From contig NZ_CP026100.1 in the NCBI RefSeq assembly GCF_003722335.1, forward strand, positions 1,090,001 to 1,154,000: DNA of 64,000 nt, given 5' to 3'. Numbering within the stretch: position 1 is the first letter of the stretch; every line of letters starts with the position of its first letter. The position numbers were made by a program, and so were the translations under genes. This document shows, one piece after another, positions 1 through 7,413 of this stretch. Origin of the DNA: Caulobacter flavus. Lineage in GTDB: Bacteria > Pseudomonadota > Alphaproteobacteria > Caulobacterales > Caulobacteraceae. The notes under the pieces are model-generated. The model was not told where the DNA came from. It saw nothing but the letters and a program-made list of their open reading frames with translations, and ran no database searches.

Positions 1-616
1 CACATACCTCTTCCGTACTCAAGACTGCCAGTATCAAAGGCAATTCCAAGGTTGAGCCCTGGGCTTTCACCTCTGACTAAACAGTCCGCCTACGCTCCCT
101 TTACGCCCAGTAATTCCGAGCAACGCTAGCCCCCTTCGTATTACCGCGGCTGCTGGCACGAAGTTAGCCGGGGCTTCTTCTCCGGGTACCGTCATTATCG
201 TCCCCGGTGAAAGAATTTTACAATCCTAAGACCTTCATCATTCACGCGGCATGGCTGCGTCAGGCTTTCGCCCATTGCGCAAGATTCCCCACTGCTGCCT
301 CCCGTAGGAGTTTGGGCCGTGTCTCAGTCCCAATGTGGCTGATCATCCTCTCAGACCAGCTACTGATCGTCGCCTTGGTGAGCTTTTACCTCACCAACTA
401 GCTAATCAGACGCGGGCCGCTCCAATGGCGATAAATCTTTCCCCCGAAGGGCACATCCGGTATTAGCTCAAGTTTCCCTGAGTTGTTCCGAACCAAAGGG
501 CACGTTCCCACGTGTTACTCACCCGTCCGCCACTAATCCCGAAGGATCCGTTCGACTTGCATGTGTTAGGCCTGCCGCCAGCGTTCGCTCTGAGCCAGGA
601 TCAAACTCTCAGGTTG
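1..616 (-). rRNA. rrs: 16S ribosomal RNA, 5' portion (partial)
   Basis: Read on the minus strand this is the first ~616 nucleotides of 16S rRNA. The universal 27F-type site (AGAGTTTGATCCTGGCTCAG) lies at 590-609, the bacterial 338-355 probe site at 293-310 and the 518-534 site at about 139-155. Counting back from the 27F site puts the mature 5' end near 616. The gene runs off the left edge of the window, so the rest of the rrn operon is not visible. The short reading frames inside it are spurious. Confidence 0.97.
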
Positions 617-925
617 AGTTGACATTGACTCCAGCTATTTGACCGAGGGGAAAACCTCAGTCGCGTATCTGGTTTGCATAGTTTCTTGACGAGTTCCCAT
701 CACACAATGACCAAGCCCGAAAGCTCGATCACCGTATAAATGGTGTCTTCAAGAGACCGCATTCGTCAGCGTCTAAGATGACCTCGAAGGGTCATCGCCA
801 GAGCGCCGCCGCCTGCGTTTCTCTTTCCAAATCAACAATGTCAAAGACCAGAGCCGGAGCTCCGAGCCGCCTCCGTAACCGGGGAGCGGCCCCACCGTTT
901 AGCGCCCGGTGTCGGCGGAGGCGGC
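617..925 (-). other. rrn leader (transcribed 16S leader region)
   Basis: About 300 bases lie between the mature 16S 5' end and the nearest rrn promoter. They contain no convincing coding frame and should be the transcribed, processed leader of the rRNA operon. I did not resolve the RNase III stem or antitermination boxes by eye. Confidence 0.6.
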
Positions 926-954
926 TATCTAGCTAACCTCGAATTCCGTGTCAA
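926..954 (-). promoter_or_regulatory. rrn promoter, proximal (third of three)
   Basis: On the minus strand a -35 TTGACA (949-954) is followed after exactly 17 bases by TAGATA (926-931). It is the promoter closest to the 16S gene and has the same geometry as the two upstream copies. Confidence 0.7.
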
Positions 955-1022
955 ATCGTTTTTTTCAAAACTTTTCGACCCGATGCCGAACCAGGGAAAT
1001 CCCCGGACCAGCGAGCCGGCAG

Positions 1023-1051
1023 TCTCTAAAGAAACCACCAAACCCTGTCAA
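1023..1051 (-). promoter_or_regulatory. rrn promoter, middle (second of three)
   Basis: Minus-strand -35 TTGACA (1046-1051), 17-base spacer, -10 TAGAGA (1023-1028). The spacer resembles that of the distal promoter (GGGTTnGGTnGTTTC), which points to a duplicated promoter unit. Confidence 0.75.
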
Positions 1052-1140
1052 GCAATTCTTTCTAAGAAAGTTCTGCTCAACTTCTTCACCAGCACTTCCG
1101 AATTCTTGCGAACTCTTCAATCCCGATGAACGAGGCGGCG

Positions 1141-1169
1141 CTTCTATTGAAACAACCTAACCCCGTCAA
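1141..1169 (-). promoter_or_regulatory. rrn promoter, distal (first of three)
   Basis: Minus-strand -35 TTGACG (1164-1169), 17-base spacer, -10 TAGAAG (1141-1146). Close sequence match to the middle promoter, including the spacer. Confidence 0.7.
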
Positions 1170-1485
1170 CCAACTCTTTTCAGAAACCTTCGAAGAACAG
1201 AAGTCCTCCAAAAGCAACAAAAGCGCTCCCTCCCGAAGGCCAAAGGCCGTCGGCAATCCAGCTGCCCGAGTCGATTGAGGCCGCGGAACTTAGCGATGAG
1301 ATCCAACCGAAGCAAGGGCCTTGTGGGCCCCGGTTTCGAGCGTCTTCGTCAGCGCCGTTCCGAGGAGGAGCGCATATAGGCCTGTGACCGGACGATGACA
1401 AGCGCCAACCCGCACGCATCCACAGGTCTGGCGCTTCCTGCCCCGCGACGCACCGTCGCGCCGGGCCAGTCACGCCTATCTGCGC
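1170..1485. other. Intergenic region, no gene seen
   Basis: This stretch separates the leftward rrn promoters from the rightward heat-shock gene. The only long open frame (minus, 1180-1512) has no recognisable domain and overlaps the upstream part of the rrn promoter region. Upstream activating sequences for the rrn promoters may lie here, but none could be identified. Confidence 0.5.
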
Positions 1486-1514
1486 CTTGAACCCCGGCGG
1501 GCCCGTCGCCACTT
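1486..1514 (+). promoter_or_regulatory. Candidate heat-shock (RpoH) promoter of hsp20
   Basis: CTTGAA (1486-1491) and CCACTT (1509-1514) are separated by 17 bases. The same arrangement, CTTGAC-N17-CCACAT, precedes hslV in this window. Transcription would begin near 1521 and give a leader of about 78 nt, a usual size for a ROSE-regulated small heat-shock mRNA. Assigned by similarity to the sigma-32 consensus only. Confidence 0.45.
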
Positions 1515-1520
1515 CATATC

Positions 1521-1601
1521 CGACGATCGCGGATCGGGGCGCCGCTCCAGGGCCCCGGACCCCGCGAACGAAGTCGCTTTGATGCGTAAGGACTTCGCAT
1601 G
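1521..1601 (+). promoter_or_regulatory. ROSE-type RNA thermometer in the hsp20 5' UTR
   Basis: The ribosome binding site AAGGA (1588-1592) is held in a helix. Bases 1569-1575 (CGAAGTC) pair with 1591-1597 and CTT (1577-1579) pairs with AAG (1588-1590), leaving G1576 as a single bulge. The anti-Shine-Dalgarno strand therefore reads U-C-G-C-U (1574-1578), which is the UYGCU signature with bulged G of ROSE elements. A second hairpin (CGATC-GCG-GATCG) and GC-rich pairing lie further upstream in the leader. Melting at heat-shock temperature would free the start region of the downstream hsp20 gene. Confidence 0.75.
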
Positions 1602-2021
1602 ACCCGGACGATCCTGTTCGACAGCCCGTTCCTGTTGGGCTTCGAACACACCCGAGACCTGATCGAGCGCGCCGCCAAGGCCGCTGGTGAAAGCTATCCG
1701 CCCTATAATGTCGAACAGACCGACGAGGGCGTGCGCATCACCCTGGCCGTCGCCGGCTTCTCTCCCGACCAGCTGCAGGTCACCGTCGAGGGCGGCCAGC
1801 TGGTGGTGGCGGGTCGCCGCGACGGCGAGGCCCGCACCGAAGCCGAGCGCGCCTACCTGCATCGGGGAATCGCCGCCCGCGGCTTCGTGCGCACCTTCGT
1901 GCTGGCCGAGGGCATGGAGGTGTCGGCCGCCACGCTCGAACACGGCCTGCTGCACGTCGACGTCGCCCGCCCGCCGCCCGAACGCCAGGTGCGGCGCATC
2001 CCCATCCGCTCGCAAGGCTGA
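1599..2021 (+). CDS. Small heat-shock protein, Hsp20 family (IbpA-like)
   Basis: A 140-residue alpha-crystallin-type chaperone that should bind unfolding proteins in the cytoplasm and hold them for refolding by DnaK/ClpB. A short N-terminal arm precedes the ACD (about residues 35-125), with the family's VxITLAVAGF strand and the conserved G-L segment of the last strand (HGLLHVDV). The C-terminal tail carries I-P-I, the I-x-I motif used for oligomer assembly. The ATG at 1599 follows AAGGA by six bases, and that site is sequestered in a ROSE-like hairpin. It is followed by a DUF1150 gene, a common alphaproteobacterial pairing. Confidence 0.95.
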   Translation: MTRTILFDSPFLLGFEHTRDLIERAAKAAGESYPPYNVEQTDEGVRITLAVAGFSPDQLQVTVEGGQLVVAGRRDGEARTEAERAYLHRGIAARGFVRTFVLAEGMEVSAATLEHGLLHVDVARPPPERQVRRIPIRSQG

Positions 2022-2100
2022 GGCCCTGCACGACACTCACGCTCCAGCCGCCTGAACCACAGGGACCTCGGAGCGTTCCCCTATCGAAGGAGGTGGTCAC

Positions 2101-2367
2101 ATGACGCCCAATTCGCACACGCCGTTCTTCTCGACCGAGGCCTTCGCCGCGCTGGGCGCGCCCGACCTCGTCTATGTGCGCCCGATCAAGGCGGCCGAGA
2201 TCCTCGCCGACGCGCCAGAGGGCGTGGAGGATTTCGACCTGGCGCCCGACCAGACGCTGTATGCGGTATGCCGGGCCGACGGCGCCCGCCTGGCGGTCCT
2301 CACCGACCGCGACGCGGCCATGGCCGCCGCCCTGGCCCACGAACTGGCGCCGGTCTCGGTGCACTGA
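2101..2367 (+). CDS. DUF1150 family protein
   Basis: An 88-residue acidic protein of the DUF1150 family. Its function is unknown, but the family is repeatedly found directly downstream of small heat-shock protein genes in Alphaproteobacteria, as here (79-bp gap). The core (residues 20-80) contains the family-typical Y-V-R-P-I...A-D...L-P/A-D-Q...L-Y-A-V pattern. A near-perfect Shine-Dalgarno AAGGAGG sits just before ATG 2101, so it is probably translated strongly. It is likely co-transcribed with hsp20 from the heat-shock promoter, ending at the terminator at 2404-2444. Confidence 0.85.
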   Translation: MTPNSHTPFFSTEAFAALGAPDLVYVRPIKAAEILADAPEGVEDFDLAPDQTLYAVCRADGARLAVLTDRDAAMAAALAHELAPVSVH

Positions 2368-2392
2368 CCCTCTCTCCCCCGTGGAGAGAGAG
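2368..2392. repeat. Partial palindromic intergenic repeat (CTCTCTCCC class)
   Basis: A short dyad, CTCTCT...GGAGAG, resembles a half-unit of the CTCCCCCTGAAGGGGGAG repeat family found elsewhere in the window. It lies between the convergent DUF1150 and SapC genes. Confidence 0.4.
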
Positions 2393-2403
2393 CCGGCCAA
2401 ATG

Positions 2404-2444
2404 AAAAGGGCGGCGGATCCTGCGATCCGCCGCCCTCTTTCTTT
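2404..2444. terminator. Bidirectional intrinsic terminator between DUF1150 and SapC genes
   Basis: A 12-bp stem (GGGCGGCGGATC/GATCCGCCGCCC, 2408-2435) with a CTGC loop is flanked by AAAA on the left and TCTTTCTTT on the right. It can end transcription in both directions between two convergent genes. Confidence 0.85.
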
Positions 2445-2461
2445 GGTTCCTACGCTCGACC

Positions 2462-3253
2462 TCAGTTGAGGTTGGCGGCCGGGGCCTGAGCCTGGCGGAA
2501 CATGGTGATGGCGATCAGGCGATCCCAACCGACCAGCGACACCAGGTGCGCGTAGATCTGGGCCAGGGCGCCCGAGGTCTGCAGTTCCTTCAGCTTCTCG
2601 ATCGGCAGAGCGTTCAGTTTCTCTTCCGAGACGCCGTAGTACTCGGCCACGACCTGCGGCTCGCCCGGCTGGCCGTCGGCGCCGGCCGGCGTGAAGGTGG
2701 CGGTCTTCAGTTCGAAGAGGTCGTTGTCCTTCAGCAGCTGCACGAACGAGTCGGTGCGGCGGCGCTCGACTTCGAAGTCGTCGCAGAACTTGATGCAGTT
2801 CTGGGTGTATTCGGTCGGTTCGCCCTTGGCGTCGAACAGCGGGGTCTCGCCGGCTTCCGACAGCAGGCTCGAGGCGCGGTCGATGCAGACGATCATGCGG
2901 CCCTGGGCGTCGTCGTTGGCCAGCACGAACGGATAGCGGCGGACGTAGGCCGGGATGTAGACGCCGACTTCGGTCGAGCCGTCGGCGTGGATGAACAGGT
3001 TCTCGCCCTGGTTCAGGCCCATCACCGCGAGCGGGGTGCGCTCTTCGCCGGCGAAGATGATCGGATAGGACAGGCCGGCCGGACCGAATTCGGTCACGGT
3101 CAGCGGCACGGCCGTGCCGGCCGCGGCGAAGGCATAAGGCTTGTCCTGGTGGACCAGGGCCAGCTTGCCGTGCAGTTCGCGGTTCAGCGGCTCGGGCGTG
3201 GAGTAGAAGAGGACGTTGCCGGTGATGCCGCCGGCGGACTGGGTCGTTTCCAT
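2462..3253 (-). CDS. SapC family protein
   Basis: A 263-residue protein of the SapC family, named after a surface-layer-associated locus; the biochemical function is not established. The frame extends upstream to 3349, but the homologous start is taken as METTQ at 3253, where the conserved sequence begins (G-N-V-L-F-Y ... PLNRE ... HG). Family features visible include the P-I-I-F mid-region and the L...F-x-x-F-x-x-E segment. It lies just downstream of the TonB-receptor gene, same strand, with a 166-bp gap. The Shine-Dalgarno before the chosen start is weak, so the start is less certain than the family. Confidence 0.85.
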   Translation of the reverse strand: METTQSAGGITGNVLFYSTPEPLNRELHGKLALVHQDKPYAFAAAGTAVPLTVTEFGPAGLSYPIIFAGEERTPLAVMGLNQGENLFIHADGSTEVGVYIPAYVRRYPFVLANDDAQGRMIVCIDRASSLLSEAGETPLFDAKGEPTEYTQNCIKFCDDFEVERRRTDSFVQLLKDNDLFELKTATFTPAGADGQPGEPQVVAEYYGVSEEKLNALPIEKLKELQTSGALAQIYAHLVSLVGWDRLIAITMFRQAQAPAANLN

Positions 3254-3419
3254 AAGAAGCTCTACAGAAGGGCTAAGAAGAACGGACGCTCTATCGCGGG
3301 CGGCCTTGAGGTGGTCAGCGCTTCTAGCCGATCTGCGATATCCCGGCAATCGACACGTCCGGACGGAGAATCCGCGCCGCGGCTCTCGCTTGCGAAGAGA
3401 GGCGCGGCGCGATTTCGCC

Positions 3420-5471
3420 CTAGAACTTCCAGGCGATCCCGGTGCGGATCGAACGGCCCGGCGACGGGGCGATGTCCTTCAGGAACGAGGCGTGCTCGCG
3501 CACCTCCTCGTTGGTCAGGTTGCGACCGTCGACGAACCAGCGCAGCGGCTTGTCCTCGAACGGCTTGACCGTCACCCGCAGGTTCACCGTGGTGTAGGCG
3601 TCGGTCGGCAGCCCGTAGGTCGCCACCCGGTCCTGCTCGGCCACGTGGCGCACCTCCAGTTCGGCCTCGACGTTGGAGGCGGTCCAGATCGCCCGGCCGG
3701 TGAGCGACCAAGGCGGCACGCGGGCCGGCACGCCCAGATCGGTCTCGCCGCGCACGTAGTCGGCCACGCCCTCCAGGCGGACCGACTGGTCCTTGCCGCG
3801 CCAGGCGTCGTAGCCGACCTCCAGCTCGGCGCCGTGGAACTTGGCGCCGGTCTGGAAGTACTGGAACACCGGCAGGCTGTCCTCGATCTCGCCGGTCGGG
3901 GCCTCCTCGATGAAGTTGTCGTACCAGGCGCCCCACAGGTGGCCCTCGACGCGCAGGCGCGGGGCGGTCCAGCGATAGGTGGCCTCCAGCGAGGTGACGG
4001 TCTCGGAATCGAGGCTGTCGTCGCCCTTCTCGTAGCCGCCGGTGCCCGGGTGCGGGCCGTCGGCGAACAGTTCGAACTCGGTGGGCGCGCGGCCGTTGCG
4101 CGACAGGGTCAGGGCGACGAACTGATGCTCGGCCGGCTTGTAGAACACGCCCAGCGAGGCCGAGACGTTGTCGAAGTCGCGCTTCTGCGTCGCCGTCTCC
4201 AGCGAGCGGGTGTCGAAGCGCAGGCCCGCGTCCACGCCCCAATCGCCGCGATCGAAGCGCTGCAGGGTGAAGAGGCCGTACTCCTTGATGTCGACGCTGG
4301 GCACGAAGGCCTCGTCGCCGATCGCCTCGAAGCTGCGGGTCAGGGCCTGGAAGCCGATGGCGCCCTGGTGGCCGTCGTGCTCGCGATGCACCAGCTCGAC
4401 GCGGCCCTCGGTGCCGTCCGACAGGAAGCGGGTGCCGACCTCGCCGTCCTCGACGCTGACCTCGGCGTGCTCGTAGTCGGCGTGGCCGATTGAGACCCGC
4501 ACCTTCTCGAACCACGGGGTGTCGAGCTCCTGCTCGCCGCGCAGGTCGTAGCGGGTCTGCTGCAGGTGGATCGAGACCGGGCCCTCGGCGTCCGGGTCGA
4601 TGGGCGACAGGATCTGGGCGTAGGGCACGCCGTAGGTGGTGTCGGTGCGCTTGACCGACAGACCCACGAAGCCGCGATCGTGCACGTAGGAGACGCCGGC
4701 GCCATAGGCGTCCATCTCGACATCGGTGTTGCGCACGGTCTTGTCGGGATCGACGGTCAGGCCGTCGCGGGCGGCCAGGCGCGTGGAGACCGGAGCGACG
4801 GGCACGTCGTAGTCGTCGCTCTGCCGGTGAACCGCGTCGACCGCGAACACCAGCGGGCCGGCGTTGAACTTGGCCGCGCCGCTGACGCCCCAGCCGCCGT
4901 CGACGCTGGACATCGAGCCGGCCACGCGGCCCTCGACGGGCGCGCTGGCGCGGGTCGACGGCACGCGGTCGTCGAGCATGTTGACCACGCCGCCGATGCC
5001 CGAGCCGCCATAGGCCAGGGTGGAGGGGCCGCGCAGCACCTCGATGCGCGAGGCCTCGGCCGGGTCGGAGGCCACCGCGTGGTCGGGCGACAGCGCCGAG
5101 GCGTCGACCTGGCCGACGCCGTTCTGCAGCACCATCACGCGCGGCCCCGACAGGCCGCGGATCACCGGGCGCGAGGCGCCGGGACCGTAGAAGGTGGAGC
5201 GCAGGCCCGGCAGGCCGTTGAGCACGTCGCCGAGGCCGGCGGGCGGGGCGACGTCGAGCTTGTCGCGGGTGACGACGTTGACGCTGCTGGTCACGGTGTC
5301 GAGCGACACGGCGTAGGGGGCGGCGGTGACCACCACCTGCGAGACGGCGTCGGCCGGATCGGTGTCGGCGGCGGGCGCGGCCGTATCGGCGGCCCAGGCG
5401 GGCGCCGCGGCGGCCAATGCGAGGAGGCTGGCGGCGGCGAGCGCCTGGCGGCGGACCATGGAACGGGTCAT
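3420..5471 (-). CDS. TonB-dependent outer-membrane receptor, ZnuD-like (probable zinc uptake)
   Basis: A 683-residue receptor with a signal peptide (cleavage after AWA, about residue 27), a TonB-box-like stretch (S-Q-V-V-V-T-A) and a plug domain. The plug segment with RPVIRGLSG, SPDHA, IEVLRGPSTLAYG and GIGGVVN resembles the ZnuD zinc-receptor group. A 22-strand barrel follows and ends in a terminal Phe (AWKF). It should import a metal chelate or zinc across the outer membrane with TonB energy. A Zur-box-like palindrome lies 36-58 bp upstream of the start, which supports zinc control. An alternative start is Met5 (5459). The substrate is inferred from plug similarity and operator only. Confidence 0.9.
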   Translation of the reverse strand: MTRSMVRRQALAAASLLALAAAAPAWAADTAAPAADTDPADAVSQVVVTAAPYAVSLDTVTSSVNVVTRDKLDVAPPAGLGDVLNGLPGLRSTFYGPGASRPVIRGLSGPRVMVLQNGVGQVDASALSPDHAVASDPAEASRIEVLRGPSTLAYGGSGIGGVVNMLDDRVPSTRASAPVEGRVAGSMSSVDGGWGVSGAAKFNAGPLVFAVDAVHRQSDDYDVPVAPVSTRLAARDGLTVDPDKTVRNTDVEMDAYGAGVSYVHDRGFVGLSVKRTDTTYGVPYAQILSPIDPDAEGPVSIHLQQTRYDLRGEQELDTPWFEKVRVSIGHADYEHAEVSVEDGEVGTRFLSDGTEGRVELVHREHDGHQGAIGFQALTRSFEAIGDEAFVPSVDIKEYGLFTLQRFDRGDWGVDAGLRFDTRSLETATQKRDFDNVSASLGVFYKPAEHQFVALTLSRNGRAPTEFELFADGPHPGTGGYEKGDDSLDSETVTSLEATYRWTAPRLRVEGHLWGAWYDNFIEEAPTGEIEDSLPVFQYFQTGAKFHGAELEVGYDAWRGKDQSVRLEGVADYVRGETDLGVPARVPPWSLTGRAIWTASNVEAELEVRHVAEQDRVATYGLPTDAYTTVNLRVTVKPFEDKPLRWFVDGRNLTNEEVREHASFLKDIAPSPGRSIRTGIAWKF

Positions 5472-5506
5472 GGACGGAAAATCCCAACTTGCCGGGGGAG
5501 CGGCGA

Positions 5507-5529
5507 ATATGCGTTATGAAATAACATAT
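5507..5529 (-). promoter_or_regulatory. Zur-box-like operator of the TonB receptor
   Basis: GTTAT-GAA-ATAAC (5513-5525) sits inside ATAT...ATAT, giving an AT-rich dyad in otherwise GC-rich DNA. This matches the GTTATAnnATAAC core described for alphaproteobacterial Zur. It lies between the leftward ZnuD-like receptor and the rightward acid phosphatase gene and could control either, though the receptor is the more natural target. Confidence 0.6.
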
Positions 5530-5607
5530 CCTGTCGTCAATCCGCTTTCGCTTGACGCCGCCAAGTCGTCTCGCTCTGTGTCCGGACGACCTCACTTCGG
5601 GCTTTCC

Positions 5608-6426
5608 ATGATGCGTTTTTCGTCGCTCGCCCTCGTCGGCGCCCCCATTTCCGCCGCAATGCTGCTGGCCGCCTGCGCGCCCCTGTCGGGGCAGGGCCAG
5701 GCCCCGGCCAAGCCCTACGCCCAGGCCGGCGGCTCGACGACCTGGACCAAGCCGCCGAAGGGCTATCTGACCCTGGCCGAGCCGTTCGACGCGCCCGGCA
5801 TCGTCGGCCCGCCGCCCGCCCCGAACTCACCGCGCGGCAAGGCCGACCGGGCCGCCTACGACGACACCCGCGCGCTCGCCGGCACGCCGGCCTGGGACAA
5901 GGCGATCGCCGACGCCGACCTGTCGGGCGCGGGCGGCTTCAGGAGCTTCTCCTGCGCCGCCAAGGTGACGATCAGCCCGCAGAAGACCCCGACCCTGGCC
6001 AACCTGCTGCTACGCATGACCGACGACGCCGGCACGATCTATCGCCCGGCCAAGCAGGCCTTCTCGCGGCCGCGCCCGCCGGTGGGCAACAGCAAGCCGA
6101 TCTGCGTGCCGCGCGAGAAGTGGATCGAGACCGAGGGCTCCTATCCCTCCGGTCACGCCCTGGTCGGCTGGTCCTGGGGCCTGGTCCTGGCCGAGCTGGT
6201 CCCCGACCGCGCCGCGGAGCTCACCGCCCGCGGCCGCGAGTTCGGCGACAGCCGGGTGATCTGCGGCGTGCACTTCCCCAGCGACCTGGAGGCGGGCCGC
6301 CTGCTGGGCGGGGTGATGGTCTCGCGCCTGCACGCCGACCCGGCCTTCGCGGCCGACCTGGAAAAGGCCAAGGCCGAGATCGCCGCCTCCCGCGCCGAGG
6401 GCCCGCCGGCCGACTGCGGCGCCTGA
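5608..6426 (+). CDS. Class A (PAP2-type) acid phosphatase lipoprotein
   Basis: A 272-residue exported phosphatase. The N-terminus has a hydrophobic signal and a lipobox (L-L-A-A-C), so it should be a lipoprotein. The three PAP2 motifs are intact: K-x6-RP (KQAFSRPRP), PSGH, and S-R-x5-H-x3-D (SRVICGVHFPSD), giving the phosphohistidine mechanism of non-specific class A acid phosphatases such as PhoN. It probably releases phosphate from organic phosphates in the periplasm. The open frame extends upstream to 5326, but that overlaps the divergent receptor gene; ATG 5608 (or 5611) places the signal peptide at the N-terminus. Confidence 0.92.
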   Translation: MMRFSSLALVGAPISAAMLLAACAPLSGQGQAPAKPYAQAGGSTTWTKPPKGYLTLAEPFDAPGIVGPPPAPNSPRGKADRAAYDDTRALAGTPAWDKAIADADLSGAGGFRSFSCAAKVTISPQKTPTLANLLLRMTDDAGTIYRPAKQAFSRPRPPVGNSKPICVPREKWIETEGSYPSGHALVGWSWGLVLAELVPDRAAELTARGREFGDSRVICGVHFPSDLEAGRLLGGVMVSRLHADPAFAADLEKAKAEIAASRAEGPPADCGA

Positions 6427-6520
6427 CGCTCGCCCGGAAGGCGCGCGCGGAACGACTTCAACTTAAAGCTTGAGCCCCTCCCGGAGCGGCGCCACCTTGG
6501 CCGCCTTCGGGAGGGGACCC

Positions 6521-6964
6521 ATGCTAGAGACCATGCGACGGCCGGCGATCGCCCTGGCCTGTCTTCTGATGCTGGCCAGCTGCGCGGTGTTCGCCCCGCC
6601 CTACGATCCCACGCTCGACAGCAAGATCACCACCGCCTACGAGGGCGTCGCCAAGCTGGCGGCCGAGGCCGAGATGGGCCTCTACGTCGACAAGGCCACC
6701 TATCCCGGCAAGATCGAGACCTACGCCAACATCCAGGCCGCCCTGGCCGTGGCCGCCATCCGCGCGTCCACCCAGCCCTACGCCGCCAAGCCCGCCCAGA
6801 AGGCCATCGACGCAGAAGTGGCGATGATCAAGGGCTGCAGCGCCCAGGTCCAGGGCCTGGCCCAGCTGCACCAGCTGCAGGGCATCGTTCCCAACACCGG
6901 CGCGACCACCGCGATGATGGTCAGCTGCGATCAGGCGGCCAAGGCCGTCACGGCCATGAAGTGA
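6521..6964 (+). CDS. Putative lipoprotein, unknown function
   Basis: A 147-residue protein with a signal peptide and lipobox (M-L-A-S-C). The mature part is Ala-rich and predicted helical, with three further Cys. I do not recognise a family. ATG 6521 is chosen because GGGAGGGG precedes it closely; the frame is open upstream to 6470. It is followed after 13 bp by another unknown gene on the same strand, so the two probably form an operon, perhaps a small envelope-associated pair. Confidence 0.7.
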   Translation: MLETMRRPAIALACLLMLASCAVFAPPYDPTLDSKITTAYEGVAKLAAEAEMGLYVDKATYPGKIETYANIQAALAVAAIRASTQPYAAKPAQKAIDAEVAMIKGCSAQVQGLAQLHQLQGIVPNTGATTAMMVSCDQAAKAVTAMK

Positions 6965-6977
6965 GGCGAGCCGCCCG

Positions 6978-7370
6978 ATGAGCATCGACTTCTCCACCCT
7001 GCAGGTCGACGACGTCGACAGCCTCGTCTCCGTGCTGGAACAGCAGCTGGGCGACACCGCCACCGACTGGTGGAACGCCAACAAGACCGTGGTGCCGGGC
7101 TATCTGCGCAGCCTGGCCGAGGCGACGATCCAGACCCGCACGGCCCTGGCCAACCACCAGATCACGCCGGAAGCCGCCGACATGATCCTTCACAACCAGG
7201 AACTGGCCTTCAACCAGACCATCCAGTTCACGCGGTACATGACGCTGGCGCTGGGCCAGACCCTGCTGAACACCGTGTTCAAGGTCATCGGCTGGGTCGT
7301 CTACAACAAGACCGGGATCAACATCGCGCCGAACCTGGTGCAGCCGACGGCGCCGGCCACCCCTGCCTAG
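6978..7370 (+). CDS. Hypothetical protein, possibly membrane-associated
   Basis: A 130-residue protein, not recognised. The N-terminal half is acidic and helical; the C-terminal half (about residues 85-115) is hydrophobic (MTLALGQTLLNTVFKVIGWVV) and could be one membrane segment, followed by a Pro/Ala-rich tail. It starts 13 bp after the lipoprotein gene. Its TAG stop is the last three bases of the first unit of a 9-bp tandem repeat, so the final two residues (PA) are repeat-encoded. Confidence 0.7.
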   Translation: MSIDFSTLQVDDVDSLVSVLEQQLGDTATDWWNANKTVVPGYLRSLAEATIQTRTALANHQITPEAADMILHNQELAFNQTIQFTRYMTLALGQTLLNTVFKVIGWVVYNKTGINIAPNLVQPTAPATPA

Positions 7371-7413
7371 CCTGCCTAGCCTGCCTAGCCTGCCTAGCCT
7401 GCCTAGCCTGCCT
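7362..7413. repeat. 9-bp tandem repeat CCTGCCTAG, five perfect copies plus a partial
   Basis: Perfect units begin at 7362, 7371, 7380, 7389 and 7398; a sixth degrades after seven bases. The first TAG is the stop of the rightward gene (7368-7370). Read from the other strand, CTA at 7403-7405 is the TAG stop of the leftward gene. The array is rich in CTAG, a tetranucleotide usually avoided in bacteria, and looks like a variable-number repeat. Confidence 0.95.

Noticed and set aside
948..1160. A 70-codon plus-strand frame
   Set aside because: It lies wholly across the rrn promoters and has no family match.
1180..1512. A 110-codon minus-strand frame near the rrn promoters
   Set aside because: No domain, no Shine-Dalgarno of note, and it covers the hsp20 promoter region.
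3216..4493. A 425-codon plus-strand frame
   Set aside because: Antisense to the TonB-dependent receptor, whose plug and barrel motifs are clear on the other strand.
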